64,000 nt of DNA, from NCBI GenBank assembly GCA_964420975.1, contig CAYQVH010000013.1, positions 1 through 64,000 of the forward strand, in the 5' to 3' direction. This DNA comes from Accumulibacter sp964420975. GTDB taxonomy: Bacteria; Pseudomonadota; Gammaproteobacteria; Burkholderiales; Rhodocyclaceae. Positions 16,586 to 25,570 of this stretch are shown here, one piece after another. How positions within the stretch are numbered: the stretch's first letter is position 1; every line of letters begins with the position of its first letter. A program made the position numbers and the translations under genes. Under the pieces are notes generated by a model. The model saw only the letters and a list, made by a program, of their open reading frames with translations, was not told the origin of the DNA and did no database searches.

Positions 16586-18388
16586 TCATTCACCGAGTAC
16601 GACGCCGTCCCGCCGCGGATCGGCACCACCGCGCAGGCCGTTGCGCGTGACCAGGATGGCCTGTAGGCCGCTGGTCATGTCGACCTCACGGACGTCGTGT
16701 CCGGCAGCATTGAGCGCTTCAACGAAAGGAGAGGGAAATCGCCCCTGTTCGAGCAGCGTCGGTCCGTTGAGCGAGCCAAAATTGGGCAGGTCGATCGCCG
16801 CCTGCGCATCCAGCCCCCAGTTGAGCGTCGCGTAGAGCAGCTTGGCGGTGTAGTGGATGATCAATGCGCCGCCGGGCGAGCCGCCGCTGAGAACGAGTTC
16901 GCCACTCGCGTCGTCGAAGACGAGCGTCGGACTCATCGACGAACGCGGGCGCTTGCCGGGCTGCACGCGGTTGGCAACCGGAGTGCCGCTGGCGTCGGTC
17001 GGCAAAAAGGAGAAATCTGTCAGCTCGTTGTTGAGCAGGAAGCCGTTGACCAACTGCCGGCTGCCGAACGCGTCTTCGATGGTGCTCGTCATCGCCAGGG
17101 CGTTGCCGTAGCCGTCGACGACGCTGAGGTGCGAGGTGCCGCGCTCGGGTTGCTCGGGCATCGGCGCCAGCGACTGCGGCGGCGACGACGCCGGCGATCC
17201 GGGTTTCGCCACCCGCATGCTCTGCGCGCCGATCAGGCGTGCCCTCGCCGTCAGATAGTCCGGCGACAGCAGCGACCGCCAATCGCCGGCGGTCGCGGCG
17301 ACGAAGTCCGGGTCGGCAACGTATTGCGCGCGGTCGGCAAAAGCAAGACGCGACGCTTCGGCGTAGTAGTGCAGCCACCGCGGGTCGTCGAAGCGATAGC
17401 GTTCTGCCTCGGTGTGAGACAGGATGCCGAGGATCTGGGCAATCGCCACTGCCCCCGAACTCGGCGGCGGAAAGCCGCAGATACGATAAACGCGCGCCGC
17501 CGAATCGCTGCCGGGAGCGTAACGGACACAGAGTGGTTCGCGCTTTTTCGGCTGATAAGACGCCAGATCCGGCAGACTTAGCCGCCCAGGATTATCCGGA
17601 TGCTGTTGCACTTGGGCGACGATCGCTTGCGCGATCGCTCCCTCGTGCAGGGCTCGCGATCCCTCGCCGGCGAGCCGGCGCAGCACGTCGGCGAGAGCCG
17701 GATTGCGCAGCGGGCTGCCGGCCGGCAGCGGCCGACCGTCAGGGGTGTAGAAATAGGCGCGTGCATCTTTCTCCCGGCGCAGCAGCGGTTCCTTGGCGAG
17801 CAGGGTGTGCAGTCTCTGGCTGACCGGAAAGCCTTCCTCGGCGAGGCGGATGGCCGGCGCGAAGAGTTCGGCCCAAGGCAGTCGCCCATGCTCGGCGTGC
17901 GCCATTTCGAGCATGCGCACGGTACCCGGAACGCCGACCGCCCGGCCGCCAGCGACTGCCCGCTGAAAGCTCATCGGCTTGCCGTCGGCCTCGAGGAATA
18001 GCGACTCATCGACGGCCGCCGGAGCCGTCTCGCGGCCGTCGTAGGCGATCGTCTGCCGGCCGTCGTGATGGAGGAGAAAGGCGCCGCCACCGATGCCGCT
18101 CGACTGCGGTTCGACCAGCGTCAGCACCATCTGCGCGGCGATCGCGGCATCAACTGCGGACCCTCCGGCGCGCAGGATATCGACTCCCGCCTGACTGGCC
18201 AGCGGATGCGCCGTCGCCACCGCAAAGCGCTCGCCGTGCCAGGCCGGTTTCGCGACCCAAGCGGACGCGCCCTCCGGCTGGGCGATACTCCTGCCACTCG
18301 CAAGCGGCAAGCTGCCCGATGGCGTGCTGCAGCCGCCGCCAAACAGGGCGAACAACAGAGAAAGCAGCAGAACTCTCATCGACGTCAT
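16586..18388 (-). CDS. ggt: gamma-glutamyltransferase (glutathione hydrolase)
   Basis: A 600-aa gamma-glutamyltranspeptidase, which cleaves the gamma-glutamyl bond of glutathione in the periplasm and is made as a self-cleaving proenzyme. The autocatalytic nucleophile Thr is seen in RGTSHLSVVD near residue 417, and the oxyanion-loop GGSPGGALI lies further on. ASGIGGG-type substrate motifs (SSGIGGGAF) are near residue 95. The N-terminus has a hydrophobic signal (LLLSLLFALFGGGC) with a poor lipobox, so either a lipoprotein or an ordinary Sec substrate is possible. It stands alone between IS remnants. The 3' end is complete. Confidence 0.93.
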   Translation of the reverse strand: MTSMRVLLLSLLFALFGGGCSTPSGSLPLASGRSIAQPEGASAWVAKPAWHGERFAVATAHPLASQAGVDILRAGGSAVDAAIAAQMVLTLVEPQSSGIGGGAFLLHHDGRQTIAYDGRETAPAAVDESLFLEADGKPMSFQRAVAGGRAVGVPGTVRMLEMAHAEHGRLPWAELFAPAIRLAEEGFPVSQRLHTLLAKEPLLRREKDARAYFYTPDGRPLPAGSPLRNPALADVLRRLAGEGSRALHEGAIAQAIVAQVQQHPDNPGRLSLPDLASYQPKKREPLCVRYAPGSDSAARVYRICGFPPPSSGAVAIAQILGILSHTEAERYRFDDPRWLHYYAEASRLAFADRAQYVADPDFVAATAGDWRSLLSPDYLTARARLIGAQSMRVAKPGSPASSPPQSLAPMPEQPERGTSHLSVVDGYGNALAMTSTIEDAFGSRQLVNGFLLNNELTDFSFLPTDASGTPVANRVQPGKRPRSSMSPTLVFDDASGELVLSGGSPGGALIIHYTAKLLYATLNWGLDAQAAIDLPNFGSLNGPTLLEQGRFPSPFVEALNAAGHDVREVDMTSGLQAILVTRNGLRGGADPRRDGVVLGE

Positions 18389-18877
18389 CCGCTTGACAGA
18401 CGCCGTCTTTGTCTCATTGCGCCGACGCCGCCGTCAAGGGGTAGAGACCGGGGCAATCGCATGAACGCCATTGTCGTGGACCTTTGCGGATTGTCTTCCA
18501 CCCTCAGTCACCTATCCGGGGAGCTGTTCACAGCCCTCTGATACCGGACCCCGCCCGCGCCCGCACTGGCGAGTCGAGAACCGTCGCTGCGAGTGCCTCG
18601 ACGCCCTTTTCGCCCGGAACCTCGCCGTCCTGCGGCACCTCACGCTCAATCCCCTGCGTCTGAATCCCGACAACGGCAAAGGCGGGCTATAGGTTGAGCG
18701 CCTCGTCGCCGCGAGCTCTGACACCTTTCGCGCCAAGGTCCCGGGTCTTGTATAAGATGCATCCGATTGGCCCTGCCATGAGCGCCAGGCATTGCGCCAG
18801 GGTCGACGATTTCTGTATGATCTTGCGAACAGTTTTACCTCAAGTTTCCTCCAAACCACTCCGCACGGAGCTCGATC
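18389..18877 (+). other. intergenic region upstream of eno with IS debris
   Basis: There is no convincing intact gene in this 490-bp stretch between ggt and eno. It contains the transposase fragment listed at 18564-18692. The last ~150 bp presumably hold the eno promoter, but I could not find a clear pair of hexamers. Confidence 0.6.
18564..18692 (+). pseudogene. ISAs1-family transposase C-terminal remnant
   Basis: An in-frame stretch begins HWRVENR and resumes ARNLAVLRHLTLNPLRLNP and GKGGL up to a stop at 18692. This matches the C-terminal end of ISAs1 (H-repeat) transposases (HWxIENxLHW, then NxAxLRxLxLNLL), with the middle ~15 residues deleted. The rest of the element is gone. Confidence 0.6.
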
Positions 18878-20275
18878 ATGGCTAAAGCCGACAAAGTAAA
18901 AAAGACTCAAAAATCCGACGCGGTCGCAGACACAGCGACCGTTGACACCCCTGCCGTTACCCCTGATGTCGTCAAGATCGCGAAGGTGGTCGGACGCCAG
19001 ATTCTGGATTCGCGGGGCAATCCGACGGTCGAGGTGGACATCACGCTCGACAACGGTTTTCTCGCCCGCGCCGCGGTGCCATCAGGCGCTTCGACCGGCG
19101 AGTTTGAAGCCTGCGAGCTGCGCGACGGCGACAAAAAGGCGTATCTCGGCAAAGGCGTCCTTAAAGCCGTCAGCGCGGTCAATACCAAGATCGCCAAGCT
19201 GCTGAAAGGCAAGAACCCGCTCGAGCAGCGGGCGCTCGACGAAGCGATGAGGGCCCTCGACGGCACCGCCAACAAGTCCAAGCTGGGTGCCAACGCGATT
19301 CTCGGCGCCTCGATGGCAATCACTGTCGCCGGCGCCAGCGTCAGCAAGCAGCCGCTCTGGAAGTACATCGGCAAGATTCACGGCAATCGCAGCTTCGTGC
19401 TGCCGACGCCGATGGCCAACATCATCAATGGCGGCAAACACGCCGACAACCTGATCGACTTTCAAGAGTTCATGATCATGCCGGTCGGTGCCCCTTCGTT
19501 CTCCGAAGGTCTGCGCTGGATTACCGAGATCTTCCACGCCCTGAAAGGAATTCTGAAGAAGGGCGGCCACGTCACGGCGGTCGGCGACGAGGGTGGTTTT
19601 GCTCCCAACCTGACCAACGACGACTCGCTGGAAGTGATCATGCAGGCAATCGTCGCGGCCGGCTACAAACCAGGCAAGCAGATCGCGATCGCGCTCGATT
19701 GCGCCTCGTCCGAACTCTTTGACGAAGGCGGCCGGCAAGGCTATAAGTTCTGGAAGTCGAACCCGGAAAAGCTGTTTACCGACGACGACATGATCGCCAA
19801 GTACACCGAGTGGTGTAAGAAATATCCGATCGTCTCAATCGAGGACGGCCTCGACCAGAGCGACTGGGAGGGTTATGTCAAGCTGACCAAAGCGCTCGGC
19901 GCCAAGGTGCAGATCGTCGGCGACGACTTCTTCGTCACCAACCCCGAACGCCTCCAGCGTGGCATCGAAATGAACGCGGCGAACGCGATTCTGATCAAGG
20001 TCAATCAGATCGGAACCGTCACCGAAACGCTCGATGCGATCAAGATGGCGCAAAAGGCCGGCTACGGTGTCATCTCCTCGCACCGCTCGGGCGAGACCGA
20101 AGACGCCTTCATCGCCGACCTCGCGGTCGGGACCGGTGCCGGCCAAATCAAGACCGGTTCCTTGTCGCGCACCGATCGCATTTGCAAGTACAACCAGTTG
20201 CTGCGCATCGAGGAACAACTGGGAAGCAAAGCGGTGTACAAGGGCCTGCAATCGATCAAGGGTGCCGGCTTCTAA
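18878..20275 (+). CDS. eno: enolase with an N-terminal extension
   Basis: Phosphopyruvate hydratase (465 aa), which converts 2-phosphoglycerate to phosphoenolpyruvate. The conserved start VGRQILDSRGNPTVEVD, the GDEGGFAPNL loop and the SHRSGETED signature are all intact. Typical bacterial enolases have about 430 residues. Here about 34 extra residues rich in Lys, Ala, Thr, Val and Asp precede the catalytic N-domain. The start ATG has ACGGAGC upstream and no closer in-frame ATG precedes the conserved region, so the extension is probably real. A rho-independent terminator follows at 20302. Confidence 0.96.
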   Translation: MAKADKVKKTQKSDAVADTATVDTPAVTPDVVKIAKVVGRQILDSRGNPTVEVDITLDNGFLARAAVPSGASTGEFEACELRDGDKKAYLGKGVLKAVSAVNTKIAKLLKGKNPLEQRALDEAMRALDGTANKSKLGANAILGASMAITVAGASVSKQPLWKYIGKIHGNRSFVLPTPMANIINGGKHADNLIDFQEFMIMPVGAPSFSEGLRWITEIFHALKGILKKGGHVTAVGDEGGFAPNLTNDDSLEVIMQAIVAAGYKPGKQIAIALDCASSELFDEGGRQGYKFWKSNPEKLFTDDDMIAKYTEWCKKYPIVSIEDGLDQSDWEGYVKLTKALGAKVQIVGDDFFVTNPERLQRGIEMNAANAILIKVNQIGTVTETLDAIKMAQKAGYGVISSHRSGETEDAFIADLAVGTGAGQIKTGSLSRTDRICKYNQLLRIEEQLGSKAVYKGLQSIKGAGF

Positions 20276-20301
20276 GTCGTCGCAACACCGGTTCAGGAGG
20301 G

Positions 20302-20331
20302 GGGGCAGCGTCGACGCGCTGCCCCTTTTTT
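20302..20331 (+). terminator. rho-independent terminator after eno
   Basis: A perfect 9-bp stem GGGGCAGCG / CGCTGCCCC with a 6-nt loop is followed by six T. It ends 56 bp after the eno stop codon. Confidence 0.85.
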
Positions 20332-20392
20332 CGGCCTTCAGCAGCCCGTGGAGTCTTTGCGCCGTGGTCAATAGTCCGGTATCGTTCGCCCC

Positions 20393-20713
20393 ATGATCAA
20401 TGCCGATGCCGTAACGGTCTTGTCCGCGCTTGCCCAGGACACACGACTTGCCATTTTCCGACTGCTGGTGCAAAACATGCCTGAAGGGATGACCGTCGGT
20501 CTGATCGCCGAAACGCTCGAACTGCCTGCGCCGACCCTCTCGTTCCACTTGAAAGCGCTAACCCACGCTGGCTTGATGAGCACCGTCCAGGAGGGGCGCT
20601 TTGTTCGCTGTCACGCGCGTCTGGAACGGATCGACGAGCTGCTCGGCTTCCTCACCGACAGTTGCTGCGGTGGTCGCCCGGAAATCTGCAAACCTCGCGA
20701 AAGCCTTGCCTGA
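20393..20713 (+). CDS. ArsR-family winged HTH transcriptional regulator
   Basis: A 106-aa ArsR/SmtB-type repressor. The HTH core GLIAETLELPAPTLSFHLKAL (residues about 37-57) and the wing TVQEGRFVRCHA are typical. The C-terminus has SCCGGRPEIC, whose Cys residues could sense metal or oxidant, although they are not the classical ArsR alpha3 CxC site. Its stop overlaps the likely start of the next small secreted protein, so it probably co-regulates the redox genes downstream. Confidence 0.85.
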   Translation: MINADAVTVLSALAQDTRLAIFRLLVQNMPEGMTVGLIAETLELPAPTLSFHLKALTHAGLMSTVQEGRFVRCHARLERIDELLGFLTDSCCGGRPEICKPRESLA

Positions 20714-21044
20714 TCGCCGCTTCTGGGAGGTGCTCGTGCTTGCCGGTAGCGCCGTGGGAGTCATTCTTGTGTCGCTCGCAGCGGCCGCGCAGGAGCATGG
20801 GCCGTGGCGTGCAAGTGAGCGCAACACGCGTGGCTGGCAGCTGATGACGCCGGAGGAGCGTGTCGAGCACCAGGCACGTATCCGCGGCTTCAAGACCTAC
20901 GACGAGTGCCGTGACTACCAGGCCCAGCATCACCAAATGATGGAAGAACGAGCCAGGCAACGGGGAGCGACGCTTCCGCCTTCGAGACGGGATCTTTGTG
21001 GCCACCTGCGGCCAGCTGGCAGCGAGCACGAGCCGGTTCACTAG
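20706..21044 (+). CDS. small secreted hypothetical protein
   Basis: From TTG 20706 the product is 112 aa with a clear signal peptide (positively charged PDRRFWE, a hydrophobic run, then AAAAQE). The mature part contains the charged segment WQLMTPEERVEHQARIRG and then TYDECRDYQAQHH and RRDLC, a pattern I have seen in small exported proteins of unknown function. The start is uncertain, since a GTG at 20730 is also possible. The TTG overlaps the end of the arsR-like gene. Confidence 0.6.
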   Translation: MPDRRFWEVLVLAGSAVGVILVSLAAAAQEHGPWRASERNTRGWQLMTPEERVEHQARIRGFKTYDECRDYQAQHHQMMEERARQRGATLPPSRRDLCGHLRPAGSEHEPVH

Positions 21045-21072
21045 CCTGCCAGGCGGCTGCAACCGGATTGCG

Positions 21073-22326
21073 ATGTCGATTCTTCGCTGGCTTTCGATCC
21101 CCTCCCTCCTCACCGCCTTTGTCGGTGCCCCGGTCTATTGGGCGTTTCCGTACGAACTGCCGGCGGCTCGCGGCACCGGCATCATTCTCGGCTGGAGCGG
21201 TTATGGACTCCTCCTCGGCAGCCTGCTCCTGATGTTGCGCGAAACGGTCTTGGCACGCGCGCTCGGCGGACTCGATCGCATGTATCTCTGGCATCACCGC
21301 ACGGGCGTCGTCGCCTACGTCCTGCTGCTGACGCACCCGCTGGCCCTCGCCGCAGCCGCGTGGACGGAGTCTCCGCTACTGGCCTGGGAGACCCTGTCGC
21401 CGCTCGCCGAAGGAGCAGCCGAGCGCCTCGGCTGGATCTCCTTGCTATTGTTGATGCTCGGTTTGGCGACGACGTTCAGCCGATCGATCGGCTACCGCCG
21501 CTGGCGTTGGCTGCACCTCTCGCTGGCCGCCGGCGTCGTTACCGGACTCGCGCACCTCTGGCAGCTTGGCATCGACGAACCGCTGTCACCCGTGCTCGGC
21601 CTTACCCTTGTGATTCTCGTCTGGCGGCTGGCGCGCGAGGATACCGGGCTTTCCGCGCAGCCGTACGTGGTCACGGCAACGACGCCAGCGGCTAGAGACT
21701 TGGTCGAGATTACGCTCAGGCCGCTGGCACGACCGATCGTGTCATCTGCCGGACAGTTTGCCCTCGTCGCCTTCTTCTCCGGGCCACGCTTTCGGGGCTG
21801 CGGCGAGTACCATCCCTTTACACTCAGCGCGGTCGGCAATGACGGCCAACTCCGGATCGCCGTCAAGGCGCTGGGCGACTGCACACGCCACCTGCAATCG
21901 ATCGAGCCAGGTGTCGCGGCGCGGGTCGACGGAGGCTTCGGCAGTGCATTTGCCGAGCGAACGGCTGTCCCTCAGTTGTGGCTCGCCGGTGGGGTTGGCA
22001 TCACGCCTTTTCTCGGCTTGTTACGCGCCGGGCCGGTCAGCGAGCCGACGACGCTGATCTATCTTTATCGGAACGAAGGCGACGCGGCCTTCCTGGCGGA
22101 ACTGCAAGCCCTCGCGGCGGCCGATCCGAAGCTTTCTCTGCGTGCGGTGGCGACGGGTGACGACGCGGTCAACTTCGCGTCACTGCTGTCGGAAGCGACG
22201 CCGCTGGGCGGCCGCGAGTGCTACCTCTGCGGCCCGCCAGGGATGATCGCTGCGGCACAGAAGCAGTTGCGCCAAATGGGCGTCAAGGCCCGCCGCATCC
22301 ACTGCGAACGCTTCGGGTTTCGTTGA
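21073..22326 (+). CDS. ferric reductase-like transmembrane/FAD-NAD(P)-binding oxidoreductase
   Basis: A 417-aa membrane flavohaem-type protein. The N-terminal half has about six hydrophobic segments with paired His for haem (MYLWHHRTG and LLTHPLAL, then WLHLSLAAG and LAHLWQLG). The C-terminal half is a ferredoxin-reductase-like module with the FAD motif EYHPFTLSA, the NAD(P) motif WLAGGVGITPFLGLL and a final YLCGPPGM. It probably moves electrons from NAD(P)H across the membrane. ATG 21073 is chosen because the membrane domain begins there. The next gene's ATG overlaps its stop (TGATG). Confidence 0.87.
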   Translation: MSILRWLSIPSLLTAFVGAPVYWAFPYELPAARGTGIILGWSGYGLLLGSLLLMLRETVLARALGGLDRMYLWHHRTGVVAYVLLLTHPLALAAAAWTESPLLAWETLSPLAEGAAERLGWISLLLLMLGLATTFSRSIGYRRWRWLHLSLAAGVVTGLAHLWQLGIDEPLSPVLGLTLVILVWRLAREDTGLSAQPYVVTATTPAARDLVEITLRPLARPIVSSAGQFALVAFFSGPRFRGCGEYHPFTLSAVGNDGQLRIAVKALGDCTRHLQSIEPGVAARVDGGFGSAFAERTAVPQLWLAGGVGITPFLGLLRAGPVSEPTTLIYLYRNEGDAAFLAELQALAAADPKLSLRAVATGDDAVNFASLLSEATPLGGRECYLCGPPGMIAAAQKQLRQMGVKARRIHCERFGFR

Positions 22327-22691
22327 TGCGCGGACTGTACGTCTCGGCAACCGTGATCTTCTGGCTGCTGGTGGGTGCTTGCTGGCTGGCTGCACGATCA
22401 TTACCCTCCGTGCCGGGAAGCACAACCGTCGACGAGCGTACGGTCGACGCCAGCGAACTCGCTCGACACGCGCGGGCAGACGACTGCTGGATGGCGATCA
22501 ACGGCGAGGTGGTCGACCTAACCACCTACCTGCCTGAACATCCGTCGCCGTTGAGCGTCGTCGTCCCCTGGTGCGGAAAGGAAGCCAGCGCCGCCTACGC
22601 GACGAAAGGCAAGGGGCGTCCGCACTCGGCGTACGCTGACGCGCTGCTCACCCGCTATCGCATCGGCACCTACACGGGCGAGCGACGATGA
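22326..22691 (+). CDS. membrane-anchored cytochrome b5-like haem-binding protein
   Basis: A 121-aa protein with an N-terminal membrane anchor or signal (residues 7-22) followed by a cytochrome b5-like domain: DDCWMAINGEVVDLTTYLPEHP contains the first haem His, and a later His (GRPHSAY) may be the second. The ATG overlaps the stop of the ferric-reductase-like gene, so the two probably act as one electron-transfer unit, with this protein as acceptor or donor at the periplasmic face. Confidence 0.8.
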   Translation: MRGLYVSATVIFWLLVGACWLAARSLPSVPGSTTVDERTVDASELARHARADDCWMAINGEVVDLTTYLPEHPSPLSVVVPWCGKEASAAYATKGKGRPHSAYADALLTRYRIGTYTGERR

Positions 22692-22709
22692 GCCATCCGT
22701 CGACCGGCC

Positions 22710-23099
22710 TCAATTGAGGTCGATGGCGTACCGTTTGAGGTCGTCGAGGGCGACGATCAACAGGCACGCTTCGTTGCTCGCGTTGAGCACAACGCGCGGC
22801 GCCTTGCCGGCGAGCAACGCCTCTTGCCAGCGTGCAGCACAAAGACACCAGCGGTCACCCGGTCGCAAACCGGGAAAACCGTACTCCGGCCGCGGCGTCG
22901 TCAAGTCGTTGCCACGCCCCCGCGAAAAGTCCAGAAAGTCGGCCGTGACGACGACGCAGACCGTGTGACTGCCGACATCCTCGGCGCTGGTGTTGCAGCA
23001 GCCATCGCGAAAAAACCCGGTCATCGGCCGTTCGCTACAAGACCCCAGCAGTCCGCCAAGGACGTTGCGCTGCCGCCCGCCGAAATCGTCGGCCTTCAT
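22710..23099 (-). CDS. DUF2237 family protein
   Basis: A 129-aa DUF2237 protein. Family features are GGLLGSCSERPMTGFFRDGCCNT near the N-terminus, HTVCVVVTADFLDFS, and RPGDRWCLCAARWQEA. Its function is unknown. The conserved Cys residues (CS, GCC, CLC) are suggestive but unproven as a metal site. The start ATG at 23099 overlaps the iscX stop, so it is the last gene of the isc operon here. Confidence 0.88.
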   Translation of the reverse strand: MKADDFGGRQRNVLGGLLGSCSERPMTGFFRDGCCNTSAEDVGSHTVCVVVTADFLDFSRGRGNDLTTPRPEYGFPGLRPGDRWCLCAARWQEALLAGKAPRVVLNASNEACLLIVALDDLKRYAIDLN

Positions 23100-23290
23100 T
23101 GCCGCTCCTCGATCCACGCCTGCTGGATCGCTTCCAGAACTTTCTCGCCGCAATGCCGTGCGTCGTCTTCGAAGTCAGGAAGCGCCAGCACCCAGTTCAT
23201 CAGGTCGAGGAAGTTGACCTGCAGAGGATCGATCTCGGGATACGCTTCCGCAAGTTCGATCGCGATCTCGCTGACGTCAGTCCACCTCAT
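23096..23290 (-). CDS. iscX: IscX, Fe-S assembly adaptor
   Basis: A 64-aa acidic protein of the IscX (YfhJ) family, which binds IscS and modulates iron supply. The signature WTDVSEIAIELAEAYPEIDP is followed by NFLDLMNWVLALPDF. The start at 23290 fits the family N-terminus and overlaps the fdx stop by 4 bp. Confidence 0.93.
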   Translation of the reverse strand: MRWTDVSEIAIELAEAYPEIDPLQVNFLDLMNWVLALPDFEDDARHCGEKVLEAIQQAWIEERQ

Positions 23291-23628
23291 CGCTTGCCCT
23301 CCTTCACCATATTGATCGAGTAGCGCGGAATCTCGATCACCAGCGGCGTATCGTTGACGACCGCCTGGCACGAAAGACGTGAATTCGCTTCCAAACCCCA
23401 GGCTTTGTCGAGCAAGTCGTCCTCGACCTCATCCGACGGTTCGAGCGCGCCAAATCCTTCGCGGACGATGACATGGCAGGTCGTACACGCACACGACATC
23501 TCACACGCGTGCTCGATGGCGATGCCGTTTTCGAGCAAGTTCTGGCAGATCGACTCGCCAGGCCGGGCGTCGAACAAGGCGCCCTCCGGACACAGCTCGA
23601 CGTGGGGCAACACGATGATCTGGGTCAC
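23287..23628 (-). CDS. fdx: [2Fe-2S] ferredoxin of the ISC system
   Basis: A 113-aa adrenodoxin-type ferredoxin. The cluster ligands are in CEMSCACTTC and the later Cys of SRLSCQAVV. It supplies electrons for Fe-S cluster assembly on IscU. The start overlaps the hscA stop by 4 bp, which indicates tight coupling within the operon. Confidence 0.95.
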   Translation of the reverse strand: MTQIIVLPHVELCPEGALFDARPGESICQNLLENGIAIEHACEMSCACTTCHVIVREGFGALEPSDEVEDDLLDKAWGLEANSRLSCQAVVNDTPLVIEIPRYSINMVKEGKR

Positions 23629-25526
23629 ACCAGATCCTTGACCGCAACCGTCATCGCGTCGCCCTCGAGTTCGCTGATGTTGCGCCCGGCAAACGCCTGT
23701 CGGATCGACTTGTCCATGCGACGCGCGGCAAAACTCTGGGTTTCGGCTTCGAGGTCGTCCATGGCAAGCAGGATCTGCCGGCGGTTCTCTGCCTGAGCGG
23801 CGGCTTCCAGGCGGACGATTCCCTTCTCAACCCGTGCAAGTTCCTCGTCGGCGAGCAGTTCGACGTCGGTCTTGAGCGCCGAGCGAATCGCTTCGACCAA
23901 GCGCCGCGCCTCGACCTGCGCCTCCCGCAACGCCCTCTGCAGCGCATCGTCCGCCGCGTGCGCCATGGATTCCTTGAGCATCGACGCAATTTCGTCGTCC
24001 GACAGCCCATAAGACGGCTTGACGACGATGTTCGCCTCGACGCCGGACGTTTGCTCGCGCGCCGATACCGCCAACAGGCCGTCGGCGTCAACCTGAAACG
24101 TCACCCGAATGCGTGCCGCTCCAGCGACCAACGGCGGGATTCCACGTAGCTCGAAACGCGCCAGTGATCGACAGTCGCCGACCAGCTCGCGCTCCCCCTG
24201 AACGACGTGAACGGCGAGCGCGGTCTGTCCGTCACGAAAGGTCGTGAACTCCTGTGCTCGCGCGGTCGGAATCGTTGCGTTGCGGGGAATGATCTTCTCG
24301 ACCAGACCGCCCATGGTTTCGAGCCCGAGCGAGAGCGGGATCACGTCGAGCAAGAGCCAGTCGTCGCCGGCCGTTCGATTGCCGGCGAGCAAATTGGCCT
24401 GCGTCGCGGCGCCAATGGCAACCACCTTGTCGGGGTCGAGATTGTTCAGTGGCGCTTGACGGAAAAACTCGCCCACCGCTCGCTGCACCTGCGGCATGCG
24501 CGTCGCACCGCCCACCATGACGACTCCTTTGACGTCACCGACCGTCAAGCCCGCGTCGCGTAGCGCCTTCTTCACCGGCTGCATCGTCTTCGCGACCAAA
24601 GTCTGGCTGATTTCGGCAAAGACCTCGGTGGTCAGGGTCAGGTCGACGACTTCACCGCTGTTCAGTCGAACCATGATCGGCGCTACGCCGTGGAAAGTCA
24701 GGTACTCCTTGGCCTCGCGGGCACGTTCGAGAAGCACGCTCGCGTCCTCGGCCGACAAGGGGTTAAGGCGTGCCTCTTCGAGCATCCAGCAATAGATGCG
24801 TCGATCAAAGTCGTCGCCGCCGAGCGCCGAATCACCACCCGTCGCCAGCACTTCGAAAACACCGCGTGAAAGTCTGAGGATCGAGATGTCGAAGGTCCCA
24901 CCGCCAAGGTCGTAGACGGCATAGACGCCCTCGGCCGCGTTATCCAGTCCATAGGCAATCGCCGCTGCGGTCGGCTCATTGAGCAGACGCAACACCGGCA
25001 AACCAGCCAGTCGAGCGGCGTCCTTGGTCGCTTGCCGCTGCGCATCGTCAAAATAGGCGGGAACCGTGATCACCACGCCGACCAGCGGCCCACCCAGCGC
25101 CGCTTCGGCGCGCAGGCGCAAGGTGCGCAGAATATCGGCCGAGACCTCGACCGGACTTTTCAAGCCGGCGGCGGTGTGCAGTCGCAGCATCCCCGCGCTG
25201 GCGTCGAAGACATACGGCAGGCCTTCGCCTTCGACCAGATCGGCAAGCCCGCGGCCCATGAAGCGTTTGACGGAAGCGATCGTATTGCGCGGATCGCGTG
25301 CCTGCCACGTCTTGGCCTCGTGGCCGACCACCGGCTTGCCGTCGGCAAGGTAACGGACGACCGAGGGCAACAACGGACGTCCCAGTTCGTCACCGAGAAC
25401 GACCGTCAATCCACTGCGCACGGTCGCCACCAGCGAGTTCGTCGTCCCGAGGTCGATACCCACCGCCAGCCGGTGCTGATGGGGCGCCAAGGAGTGCCCC
25501 GGTTCCGCAATCTGCAAGAGTGCCAT
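23625..25526 (-). CDS. hscA: HscA, Hsp70-type Fe-S chaperone
   Basis: A 633-aa HscA. The nucleotide-binding motifs are GIDLGTTNSLVATV near residue 23, YDLGGGTFDISIL near 200 and GGATRMPQVQ near 340. The substrate-binding domain follows and includes QGERELVGDCRSLARFEL. It uses ATP to move the cluster off IscU with HscB. Length fits the family (about 620). It lies 44 bp after hscB. Confidence 0.96.
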   Translation of the reverse strand: MALLQIAEPGHSLAPHQHRLAVGIDLGTTNSLVATVRSGLTVVLGDELGRPLLPSVVRYLADGKPVVGHEAKTWQARDPRNTIASVKRFMGRGLADLVEGEGLPYVFDASAGMLRLHTAAGLKSPVEVSADILRTLRLRAEAALGGPLVGVVITVPAYFDDAQRQATKDAARLAGLPVLRLLNEPTAAAIAYGLDNAAEGVYAVYDLGGGTFDISILRLSRGVFEVLATGGDSALGGDDFDRRIYCWMLEEARLNPLSAEDASVLLERAREAKEYLTFHGVAPIMVRLNSGEVVDLTLTTEVFAEISQTLVAKTMQPVKKALRDAGLTVGDVKGVVMVGGATRMPQVQRAVGEFFRQAPLNNLDPDKVVAIGAATQANLLAGNRTAGDDWLLLDVIPLSLGLETMGGLVEKIIPRNATIPTARAQEFTTFRDGQTALAVHVVQGERELVGDCRSLARFELRGIPPLVAGAARIRVTFQVDADGLLAVSAREQTSGVEANIVVKPSYGLSDDEIASMLKESMAHAADDALQRALREAQVEARRLVEAIRSALKTDVELLADEELARVEKGIVRLEAAAQAENRRQILLAMDDLEAETQSFAARRMDKSIRQAFAGRNISELEGDAMTVAVKDLV

Positions 25527-25570
25527 CTATCGTTCCGTTCTCTCGGTCAAGGTGCGTGAACGCCCGCGGT

